DNA from: TC-15 sp034437275
GTDB lineage: Bacteria > Chloroflexota > Anaerolineae > Aggregatilineales > Aggregatilineaceae
DNA: 5,171 bases
Assembly: GCA_034437275.1 (NCBI GenBank)
Contig: DAOTUD010000057.1
Location: 1-5,171, forward strand
Direction: 5' to 3'
The position numbers and the translations under genes are program-made. Positions 1 through 5,171 of the stretch are shown piece after piece. The notes under the pieces are model-generated. The model saw only the letters and a program-made list of their open reading frames with translations, was not told where the DNA came from and did not search any database. Numbering within the stretch: position 1 is the stretch's first letter; the number at the start of each line of letters is the position of its first letter.

Positions 1-31
1 TTACTGAGCCTTGCATATGAATCTAAACTGA
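1..31. repeat. Terminal inverted repeat, transposase-downstream end
   Basis: It starts TTACTGA and ends TAAACTGA. Aligned without gaps to the reverse complement of 1072-1102, it matches at 22 of 31 positions. The identity is concentrated in the outer 7 bases, a central CATA, and the inner 8 bases. This two-block pattern suits separate cleavage and transposase-binding segments, though that reading is inference. The TAG stop of the catalytic frame (25-23) lies inside this repeat, so the gene runs into the tip of the element. Confidence 0.88.
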
Positions 32-589
32 CAGGTGCAGACGGGCGAGCTTAAAACAAGACAAAATGACATCCGTTTTGTGGCGCAGCCGTACGGTGGC
101 TTTGCGCAATTCATAGCGCAAGTCGTCGAGCGTCTGACAGCACAGGTTTTTCATCTCGACGTATTTCAGGTAGCGCCAGATACCTTCATCGGGATTGAGG
201 TCTGGGGCATAACTCGGCAGTTGTTCCAAATGAATACGGTGGGCAGCGCCTTGGGCCAGAAAGTCTTTGACCGCCTGGCTGCGATGAGCAGGCAAACCAT
301 CCCAAATGATGAGTAGGTTGCCAGGAATGTGACGCAACAGCTGCCGCAGAAATCGTACAATGGCTGGTCCCTTGAATGCACCGTCCTGGACCATCATATA
401 CAGCTTGCCTTCAGGTGTGATGGCGCTGATCGCCGACAAATGATCGCGGGTCAACGGCACGCGCAATATCGGCGTTTGTCCTCTGGGGGCATACGTCCAC
501 ACCCCGGCAGGCAGCAAGTAGAACCCCGCTTCATCCACAAACACTATGGTGCGTCCTTCACGCCGCGCTTTTTTTCTAACTCGACCCAT
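23..589 (-). CDS. IS630-family transposase, C-terminal frame (DDE catalytic domain)
   Basis: This is the catalytic half, of the DDE_3 (RNase H-like) type. The acidic triad is visible as D19 in IVFVDEAGF, D97 in LLIIWDGLPAHRS and E135 in LNPDEGIWRYLK, numbered from the ATG at 589. In the fused protein these become about D171, D249 and E287. The spacing and surrounding residues fit IS630-family enzymes, which cut and rejoin DNA at TA sites. The frame lies at -1 relative to the upstream HTH frame and overlaps it by 46 bp. The ATG at 589 has no Shine-Dalgarno in front of it and lies inside coding sequence for the fused enzyme. Expression is therefore more likely by frameshifting at 574-568 than from this ATG. 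The fused product would be 340 residues, a normal size for the family. Confidence 0.92.
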   Translation of the reverse strand: MGRVRKKARREGRTIVFVDEAGFYLLPAGVWTYAPRGQTPILRVPLTRDHLSAISAITPEGKLYMMVQDGAFKGPAIVRFLRQLLRHIPGNLLIIWDGLPAHRSQAVKDFLAQGAAHRIHLEQLPSYAPDLNPDEGIWRYLKYVEMKNLCCQTLDDLRYELRKATVRLRHKTDVILSCFKLARLHLSV

Positions 590-1044
590 CGCGCCGTGCG
601 CCAGCGCTCAATCGCCGCTTCATCGCGCTGGCTGGCGCGGGTGACAGGTTTCTGGCGGCTCCAGCCCAGTTGCTTCAGTAGCCGTCCCACATGGGCCGGA
701 TGGTATGACACGCCAAAGATGCGTTTGATCAGCTGCGCCACCCGGGGTTGGGTCCACACATCCCCGCGAAAGCCAAAGTGCTCGGCCCCTTTAGCCAAAT
801 GCGCGGGCAACTCAGCCAATTGGGCTTTGCTCAAACGCGGTTTAGGCCCGCCGCCACGCCGACTGCGTAAGGCTTCCGGCCCCGCTTCTCGACCGCGCTT
901 GAGCCACTGGCTGACCGACCCGGGCGTGACACCCAACGCTTCGGCAATGTCTTTCTGCTGCCACCCTTTTTGGTGCAGCTCCCAGGCGCGTAAGCGCCGT
1001 GCTTCGCGCCAATCTCTTGGTTGTTGGTTGGTTGATTTGTCCAT
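544..1044 (-). CDS. IS630-family transposase, N-terminal frame (HTH DNA-binding part)
   Basis: This is the first frame of the split transposase, 166 residues if read to its own TAG. Residues about 14-50 form a helix-turn-helix (core KDIAEALGVTPGSVSQWLKR), which should bind the terminal repeats. Residues about 71-132 resemble the winged-helix segment that follows in IS630 proteins, ending in GWSRQKPVTRA, with a typical RDEAAIERW stretch after it. There is no catalytic domain in this frame. Its last 7 residues lie beyond the slippery site and are lost in the fusion product. The ATG at 1044 is preceded by a weak purine-rich TGAGGT about a dozen bases upstream. Alone, the short product would bind DNA without cutting and might act as a repressor; that is inference from other frameshifting elements. 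Confidence 0.92.
   Translation of the reverse strand: MDKSTNQQPRDWREARRLRAWELHQKGWQQKDIAEALGVTPGSVSQWLKRGREAGPEALRSRRGGGPKPRLSKAQLAELPAHLAKGAEHFGFRGDVWTQPRVAQLIKRIFGVSYHPAHVGRLLKQLGWSRQKPVTRASQRDEAAIERWRTARWVELEKKRGVKDAP
568..574 (-). promoter_or_regulatory. Programmed -1 ribosomal frameshift site (A AAA AAG)
   Basis: On the minus strand the HTH frame reads GAA AAA AAG CGC here, within seven A's (575-569) followed by G. The heptamer A AAA AAG is in the correct phase for the tandem slip known from E. coli dnaX and many insertion sequences. After a -1 shift the next codon is GCG, exactly the phase of the catalytic frame. The junction then reads VELEKKARREGRT, which looks like uninterrupted transposase. 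A short potential stem, GCGT/ACGC with a 5-base loop, starts about 4 bases downstream and could be a weak stimulator. No clear upstream Shine-Dalgarno-like stimulator is visible. Confidence 0.85.
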
Positions 1045-1071
1045 AGGGTCTAGTGTACCTCACTTTGCCCT

Positions 1072-1102
1072 TCAGTTTAAAAAGTTATGTGAGTATCAGT
1101 AA
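1072..1102. repeat. Terminal inverted repeat, transposase-upstream end
   Basis: Read on the minus strand it starts TTACTGA and ends TTTAAACTGA, matching the other tip at 22 of 31 positions. It is followed outward by TA (1103-1104), the expected target dinucleotide. The transposase start codon lies 27 bp inward, so the transposase promoter must overlap this repeat or sit just inside it. The AT-rich TTTTTAAACT segment could supply a -10-like sequence, but no convincing -35/-10 pair is visible. Confidence 0.88.
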
Positions 1103-1197
1103 TACAGCATTCCTCAACATTCGCCGCCTGCGGCTTTCCCCCTCGCCATTTCTCACTACAATAAACACAAGACAAACTCGCGCACCTGGAGGAGCCT
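1103..1197 (+). promoter_or_regulatory. Intergenic region with possible promoter for the large hydrolase gene
   Basis: This is the only non-coding stretch between the insertion sequence and the large gene. TACAAT at 1157-1162 matches the sigma-70 -10 consensus at 5 of 6 positions and lies 35 bp before the start codon. The sequence 16-17 bp further upstream (around 1134-1140, CTTTCCC) is a poor -35 box, so the promoter call is tentative. A GC-rich inverted repeat (GCCG/CGGC, 1123-1134) followed by CTTTCCCCC lies just upstream of it. The insertion at 1103 would have separated the gene from any upstream control sites. Confidence 0.35.
1188..1194 (+). promoter_or_regulatory. Shine-Dalgarno site of the large hydrolase gene
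   Basis: GGAGGAG ends 3 bases before the ATG at 1198, and its GGAGG core ends 5 bases before it. It is close to a perfect anti-Shine-Dalgarno match. Together with the hydrophobic export signal that begins at this ATG, it fixes the start codon. Confidence 0.85.
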
Positions 1198-4100
1198 ATG
1201 AACCGGTTACAATGGGTGGCGTTGTGCGTTCTGGCGGCGGGAATGCTGGCAGCATCCAACACCACCACCGCCCAGGACCGCCCGGCCCACGAGCATTTCC
1301 CCGACACGTTCGACGGCATTCATGTCTTCAACGACCAGATCAACGTTCACAATCTGTCCGACGCCCAGGTTGCATTTGCGGCCACGCATTATGCCGGAAC
1401 GCAAAAAACAACCCTGAGTGAGACGCAACGCCTGCGCGCCCATAACCCGGGTTTTGTCGTGCTGCACTACCGGCTCGGTCTCGGTCTGGGTTTCCGTGCG
1501 GCGACGGGCGATTGCCAGCCAGACGGGGAATACCTGCACATCATCGATGGCGACGCCTGGGTCCAGGAATGGCCGGGCGATGACGCGCTGCCGGAAGACT
1601 GGTTCTACCATGTGCACGGCCAGCGGGTATACTGGTGCGCCTGGGGCTGGTATCTGATAGACACCGATCATCCCGGCTGGCGTGCATGGTGGATCGATCA
1701 GGTCCGGGGCCAGATCGCAGCGAGCGCATACGACGGCCTGTTCGCCGACAGCGTCACCGTGCCCAACTACCTGGGCGCGGACGACTGGCGGCCCGCGCTC
1801 CCGGCTTATGATGAAGCATTCGAAGCTGAGTGGACGCGGCGTATCAATGACTGGCTGACCTGGGCCGATAATGGCCTGGGCGCGGAATACGTCCTGATCG
1901 TCAACGCCGGGCAACTGGTCACCACGCGGGAAACGACCGATTACAGCCGGGCGGATGGCGTGATGGTGGAAGGCTTCGCGGGCTGGGGCGAATACGAGCG
2001 TTTCGAACCTGGCGACTGGCAATTGCAGATGGACCGGGTACTGGCCCTGGTCAACCGCGACCGGATCGTGCTCCTGCAAAGCTACGTGTGGGACACGCCC
2101 GAACGCCTCTGGACGCTGGCCAACTACCTGCTGGTAAAAGGTCACCACACCTATATCAACCTGGAGGTCAGCCAGGAAGCCGAATGGTTCCCGGAGTACG
2201 ATCTGCCCATCGGTCAACCGCTGGCCGGACCGCCCGGTTCAATCAGCGACCTGCTGAACGAGGCGGGCCTGTACGCCCGCGCCTACAGTAACGGCCTGGT
2301 GCTGGCCAACCCGGACCCATCCGGGCAGCCGCGCAGCATGGCGTTGAACGAACCGATGGCGCTGGTCACGGGCGCGGTCGGCGGCGGCGACATCCCAGCG
2401 AACGCGAAGCTCGGCTGGCATGTCACGACCCGCGAGGTGACCGAGGTCACCGTCCCCCCCGGCAGCGCAGCGATCCTGCTCTACACGGCAGCATTCGAAA
2501 CCACGCAGTCGCCACCACCTGCCGCCACGCCATCTCTGACCAGCCCGTCCGCCACCATCCCCGGCACTCTGCACACATTTCATCGAGGCGGGCAGACCTT
2601 CCTCACCTGGCCGGAAGTGCCGGGTGATCCCGCACTGATCTACCAGGTATTCCGCGCTGCCGCTCCCATCGACGCCGTCAACCTGGACCAGGCGCAACGA
2701 ATCGCCGAAGTCCCCCAGGGATCGGGCATCTTTTGGACAGAGCGCGCGCGGGCGCTCGATCCGCCGTATGAGGACGGCGAATACGAGTCGCTGCGCAATT
2801 ACGTGATCGCCGAGCGGGGGCCACAACTCGCCGACGGGACCGGTCTGTTCGTCTGGACCACGCACGAGAACGGCGAATTCTACTACGCGGTGCGGAGTGC
2901 GGATGGCTCGCTACTGCTCACGGCTGGCCCGGTGACCGAGCGCGTCAGCGAACCGGAGCCGGTGCTCGCCTGGGAATCGGCGGACGGCCTCAGCCGGGTT
3001 TACACGCAGTTCATGGACTATGCCGCTTACAACCCAACTTATGACGCGCCGCGTCCAGGTAACAGCTGGCTGGGCCTGCACAACTGGGCTGAGCTGGAAC
3101 AGACCAACAACCACCAGCAATATGCCTACAACTACTGGGTAGGGCTGCCCACCCCGGAAACCTGCGGCGGTGCGGTCCCGGAGCAGGTGCCGCTGATTCT
3201 ACACATCGAGGGCTGGGGCAGCCGCTACACAGCCATGCACGACGCGCCCTACTGGTGTGCCGTGCATCTGTGGGGCGACGACCCGGCCCAAAGCTGGTAT
3301 TTTGGCTTCAGCGCCACGCACGACTACCGGACCGAAACGCCGGTCACTACCGGCCCTATCGTCAACTACACCGAGGCGCGACTGCTGCGCGCAGTCCGCG
3401 AGACCATCCGTAACGCCCATCAGCCCGCCATCGATCCCGCCCGTATTTACGTCTACGGGCATTCAATGGGCGGCACCGGCGCACTGATGCTGGCCGAGCG
3501 TTACCCGGACGTGTTCGCGGCAGCCGCCGCCAGCGAACCGATGATGGATTTCGCTGCTGCCGAGATGTGGCGGCCCGAACTGGCCAGCAAATGGGGCGCG
3601 CCGGACCTGAACCTGCCAGTTGAGATTCGCGGGCCGGATGCCTCCCACCTCGCGCCCTACCAGGGCACGGGCGTCTGGGATTGGCAAAATCTGGGGCATC
3701 AACTCGTCGCGCGCCGGGGGGACGAAATGGCTTTTATCGCCATCGCGCATGGCACGCAGGACATCGTGATCGACTGGGAAACCGTCGCCCGGCCCAGTTA
3801 CGCGTATTTTCACCAGGGTAACCGGGCTTTTATCGGCGAACTGATCGCTGCCGACCATACCTGGCTGGGCTTCCGTGACCATCCCAACTGGCAGTTCGAC
3901 TGGTTGACCTTCCGGCGCGATGAAAGCCTACCCGCCCTGGCAAACGCTTCGGGGAGCGCGCCCGTACCCCCGACCGGCACCGGCGGCTATAACCTGACGC
4001 TGGAATGGTCGGCCTCGTGGAACAACTTCGCGGGCCCGCCGGTGGATACGCCGGGCGAATGGGCGATGGTGCTGCGCAGTCTGGCGGGTGACCAGACTGT

Positions 4101-4293
4101 AGACGTCACACCCCGCCGGTTGCAGCACTTCACCATCACGCCGGGCACAACCTATACATGGCAGAATATCCGGCTGGATGACGAGACCGTCATACAAGCG
4201 GGAATCATCATGCCGGACGCTGATGGCCTGTTGGTGATCACAGGATTCGAGGTAGGAAAAACGGGCAACCGGCTGGTCATCCGGCCCCAGTAA
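1198..4293 (+). CDS. Secreted multidomain hydrolase: GHL15-like glycosidase barrel fused to alpha/beta hydrolase
   Basis: The 1031-residue protein begins with a signal peptide (about 1-25: Arg3, hydrophobic WVALCVLAAGMLAA, likely cut near TTTA/Q), so it should be exported. Residues about 38-430 look like the hypothetical glycosyl hydrolase family GHL15, a TIM barrel. Family-like segments include FAATHYAGTQK, NPGFVVLHYRLG, YDGLFADS (D184), ADGVMVEGFAGWG (E258) and EWFPEYDLPIG; D184 and E258 are candidate catalytic acids. A Pro/Thr/Ser linker (about 434-455) leads to a fibronectin-III-like region (about 456-580). Residues about 640-905 form an alpha/beta hydrolase with nucleophile elbow GHSMGG (S756), D855 in HGTQD and H887 in ADHTW, resembling secreted esterase/PHB-depolymerase-like or prolyl-oligopeptidase-like enzymes. 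The end (about 925-1031) is a beta-rich domain I cannot assign. No C-terminal anchor is seen. C656 and C687 could form a disulfide. The substrate is unknown; combined glycan cleavage and de-esterification is inference. Confidence 0.8.
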   Translation: MNRLQWVALCVLAAGMLAASNTTTAQDRPAHEHFPDTFDGIHVFNDQINVHNLSDAQVAFAATHYAGTQKTTLSETQRLRAHNPGFVVLHYRLGLGLGFRAATGDCQPDGEYLHIIDGDAWVQEWPGDDALPEDWFYHVHGQRVYWCAWGWYLIDTDHPGWRAWWIDQVRGQIAASAYDGLFADSVTVPNYLGADDWRPALPAYDEAFEAEWTRRINDWLTWADNGLGAEYVLIVNAGQLVTTRETTDYSRADGVMVEGFAGWGEYERFEPGDWQLQMDRVLALVNRDRIVLLQSYVWDTPERLWTLANYLLVKGHHTYINLEVSQEAEWFPEYDLPIGQPLAGPPGSISDLLNEAGLYARAYSNGLVLANPDPSGQPRSMALNEPMALVTGAVGGGDIPANAKLGWHVTTREVTEVTVPPGSAAILLYTAAFETTQSPPPAATPSLTSPSATIPGTLHTFHRGGQTFLTWPEVPGDPALIYQVFRAAAPIDAVNLDQAQRIAEVPQGSGIFWTERARALDPPYEDGEYESLRNYVIAERGPQLADGTGLFVWTTHENGEFYYAVRSADGSLLLTAGPVTERVSEPEPVLAWESADGLSRVYTQFMDYAAYNPTYDAPRPGNSWLGLHNWAELEQTNNHQQYAYNYWVGLPTPETCGGAVPEQVPLILHIEGWGSRYTAMHDAPYWCAVHLWGDDPAQSWYFGFSATHDYRTETPVTTGPIVNYTEARLLRAVRETIRNAHQPAIDPARIYVYGHSMGGTGALMLAERYPDVFAAAAASEPMMDFAAAEMWRPELASKWGAPDLNLPVEIRGPDASHLAPYQGTGVWDWQNLGHQLVARRGDEMAFIAIAHGTQDIVIDWETVARPSYAYFHQGNRAFIGELIAADHTWLGFRDHPNWQFDWLTFRRDESLPALANASGSAPVPPTGTGGYNLTLEWSASWNNFAGPPVDTPGEWAMVLRSLAGDQTVDVTPRRLQHFTITPGTTYTWQNIRLDDETVIQAGIIMPDADGLLVITGFEVGKTGNRLVIRPQ

Positions 4294-4295
4294 GG

Positions 4296-4309
4296 ATAGC
4301 GTTCGCTAT
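4296..4309. terminator. Small hairpin between convergent stop codons, possible weak bidirectional terminator
   Basis: ATAGC (4296-4300) pairs with GCTAT (4305-4309) around a GTTC loop, and one G-T wobble extends the stem. It begins 2 bases after the TAA of the large gene and overlaps the TAG (4308-4306) of the opposing gene. The symmetric location suits a shared terminator, but the stem is short and there is no T-tract on either side. It is not a convincing rho-independent terminator on sequence alone. Confidence 0.25.
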
Positions 4310-5171
4310 TGCGGCGCGCGCCCCAGCCAGTGCTCGGCGAACAGCGCCCATTCCAGCGAGTCGGTCGTTTTATACTCGTACAGGCCGACTCCCTGGAACA
4401 GATCGCCATCATCGCCCGCCAGATCGATGCCACGCCGGACGCCTTCAATCGCAGGGCGCACGCTCTCGATGGCCGGGTCATGTTCGGGGGACGCCTCGTA
4501 GGTGGGCAGCGCCACGTAAAACACCGGCGGACGGTCCAGTTCGCCCAGGACCTCCGCATAGCTCACCACCTGGTAAGCGGCCCAGGCCGTGTATTGACCG
4601 GAATCAGTCAGCCCGCTGGCATGGGCCATAATCACCATATCATCTACACCCACCAGCGCCACCCGCTGCTTGTAATCCACCGTCCAGGTCAGGTTGGGAT
4701 CGATCACCGCGCCCATCGGCACATCCGGATCGGACGGCTGGCGATCGGGCGGGACCGTCACCGAGAGCGTTTTCCGCGCACCAATCGCGCTGCGCAGATC
4801 GCGCAGAAACTCGATGTACGATTCGCTGCCGGTGAGCAAGGCGCGCCCGTTCAGATGCACGCCGTCCATGCCCCAGCCCTGCACCGCGCGTCCAGCCAGT
4901 TCGATGGCCGCCGTCTGGTACTGGGGCTGAGCGATCTCCCCGCCGGACATGCGCAGCCATAGCAGGATTTCGACCTCCGGGTAAGCCGATCGCAGCGCCT
5001 CCACAAACGCGCGCGCATGCTCGCCATCCAGGATCGAACCATCCGAACGCCAGGCCGCCGCTTCCAGGTACACGGTCTGGATGTCGTGGGCGGCCAACCG
5101 GTCCCCCAGCGACCGGACGGCGTCCATGTTCACCGGCTCGTTGGCCCAGGCATATTCCAGCCATGTCCGGT
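4306..5171 (-). CDS. GH18-like TIM-barrel protein, 5'-truncated by the window edge
   Basis: The frame is open to the window edge: 287 residues are visible from base 5169 down to the TAG at 4308-4306, and the real start lies outside. A GTG at 5133 is an internal codon, because in-frame coding (TWLEYAWANEPVNMDAV) continues upstream of it. Barrel-like features, numbered from that GTG, are strand-helix units around IQTVYLEAAAW (18-28), EVEILLWLRMSGG (53-65), GWGMDGVHLNG (86-96), KTLSVTVPP (121-129), DDMVIMAHASG (164-174) and GVGLYEYKTTDSLEW (248-262). This resembles GH18-like proteins acting on N-acetylglucosamine polymers or cell-wall glycans. The GH18 signature DxxDxDxE reads DGVHLNGR here, so the catalytic Glu position holds Arg. 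The protein may therefore be non-hydrolytic, a binding protein, or a different barrel family. Any signal peptide would be off-window. It is tail-to-tail with the large hydrolase gene. Confidence 0.75.
   Translation of the reverse strand, partial: RTWLEYAWANEPVNMDAVRSLGDRLAAHDIQTVYLEAAAWRSDGSILDGEHARAFVEALRSAYPEVEILLWLRMSGGEIAQPQYQTAAIELAGRAVQGWGMDGVHLNGRALLTGSESYIEFLRDLRSAIGARKTLSVTVPPDRQPSDPDVPMGAVIDPNLTWTVDYKQRVALVGVDDMVIMAHASGLTDSGQYTAWAAYQVVSYAEVLGELDRPPVFYVALPTYEASPEHDPAIESVRPAIEGVRRGIDLAGDDGDLFQGVGLYEYKTTDSLEWALFAEHWLGRAPQ

Larger units (their letters stand above)
1..1102 (-). mobile_element. IS630-family insertion sequence, complete
   Basis: The element is bounded by imperfect 31-bp inverted repeats at 1-31 and 1072-1102 and carries only a two-frame transposase on the minus strand. 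The base pair TA follows the repeat at 1103-1104, which fits the TA target specificity and TA duplication known for IS630/Tc1-mariner elements. The matching TA on the other side would lie just before base 1 and cannot be seen. The length of about 1.1 kb, the HTH followed by a DDE_3 catalytic domain, and the -1 frameshift layout all fit the family. No passenger gene is present. Both transposase frames are open and the three catalytic acidic residues are present, so the copy looks potentially active. Confidence 0.93.

Noticed and set aside
329..1102. Long plus-strand open frame of 257 codons opposite the transposase
   Set aside because: It is antisense to the well-supported IS630 transposase frames, its translation is low-complexity and Arg/Ser-rich with no recognisable fold, and it runs through the terminal repeat.
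1198..1245. Lipoprotein signal (Cys10 in WVALCVLAA) in the large hydrolase
   Set aside because: The residue before the Cys is Leu, not Gly/Ala/Ser, and the Cys sits in the middle of the hydrophobic core. A normal signal peptide cut near residue 25 fits better.
1207..2217. Minus-strand open frame of 336 codons opposite the large hydrolase
   Set aside because: It is a shadow of the GC-rich codon pattern of the opposite strand. It has no start context and no recognisable domain, while the plus strand here encodes a signal peptide and clear GHL15-like motifs.
2239..2865. Minus-strand open frame of 208 codons
   Set aside because: It is antisense to the linker and fibronectin-III-like region of the large protein; its translation is Gly/Arg/Val-rich and featureless.
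4309..4962. Plus-strand open frame of 217 codons after the large gene
   Set aside because: It is antisense to the GH18-like gene, has no ribosome binding site, and its His/Arg/Gln-rich translation is typical of a reverse-frame artefact.
5131..5133. GTG at 5133 as the true start of the GH18-like gene
   Set aside because: The same frame stays open to the window edge with plausible protein sequence upstream (TWLEYAWANEP), and there is no Shine-Dalgarno before the GTG.
1..5171. CRISPR array, tRNA, rRNA, riboswitch or tandem repeat arrays
   Set aside because: No regularly spaced direct repeats, tRNA-like cloverleaf with a CCA-proximal T-loop motif, or rRNA-like segment was seen. Almost the whole window is accounted for by coding sequence and the insertion sequence.

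Overview
The window (5171 bp, GC-rich) reads as bacterial accessory DNA: a complete insertion sequence, one very large secreted enzyme, and the 3' part of a second TIM-barrel gene facing it. The large protein's architecture (export signal, GHL15-like barrel, alpha/beta hydrolase) and the GH18-like neighbour resemble proteins I associate with Chloroflexota (Anaerolineae-like lineages). That taxonomic guess rests on protein style only and is moderate at best.

Positions 1-1102 are an IS630-family insertion sequence, apparently intact from tip to tip. It has 31-bp imperfect terminal inverted repeats (1-31 and 1072-1102) and abuts a TA dinucleotide at 1103-1104. The transposase is on the minus strand, split into an N-terminal helix-turn-helix frame (1044-544) and a C-terminal DDE frame (589-23). 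The frames overlap at a textbook -1 slippery heptamer, A AAA AAG (574-568), which would give a 340-residue fused transposase.

Positions 1103-1197 form a short intergenic stretch with a possible -10 box and a strong Shine-Dalgarno. Positions 1198-4293 (+) encode a 1031-residue exported multidomain protein. It has a signal peptide, a GHL15-like TIM-barrel glycosidase module, a Pro/Thr/Ser-rich linker, a fibronectin-III-like region, an alpha/beta hydrolase (GHSMGG nucleophile elbow with plausible Asp and His partners), and a C-terminal beta-rich domain I cannot assign. One polypeptide thus seems to pair a carbohydrate-acting fold with an esterase or peptidase fold.

Positions 5171-4306 (-) hold the 3' part of a convergent gene for a GH18-like TIM-barrel protein; its start lies outside the window. 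The two stop codons are separated by only 12 bp, and a small hairpin spans the junction. Working together on an extracellular glycan is plausible for these two proteins but is inference. The insertion sequence is an independent passenger that landed 95 bp upstream of the large gene.
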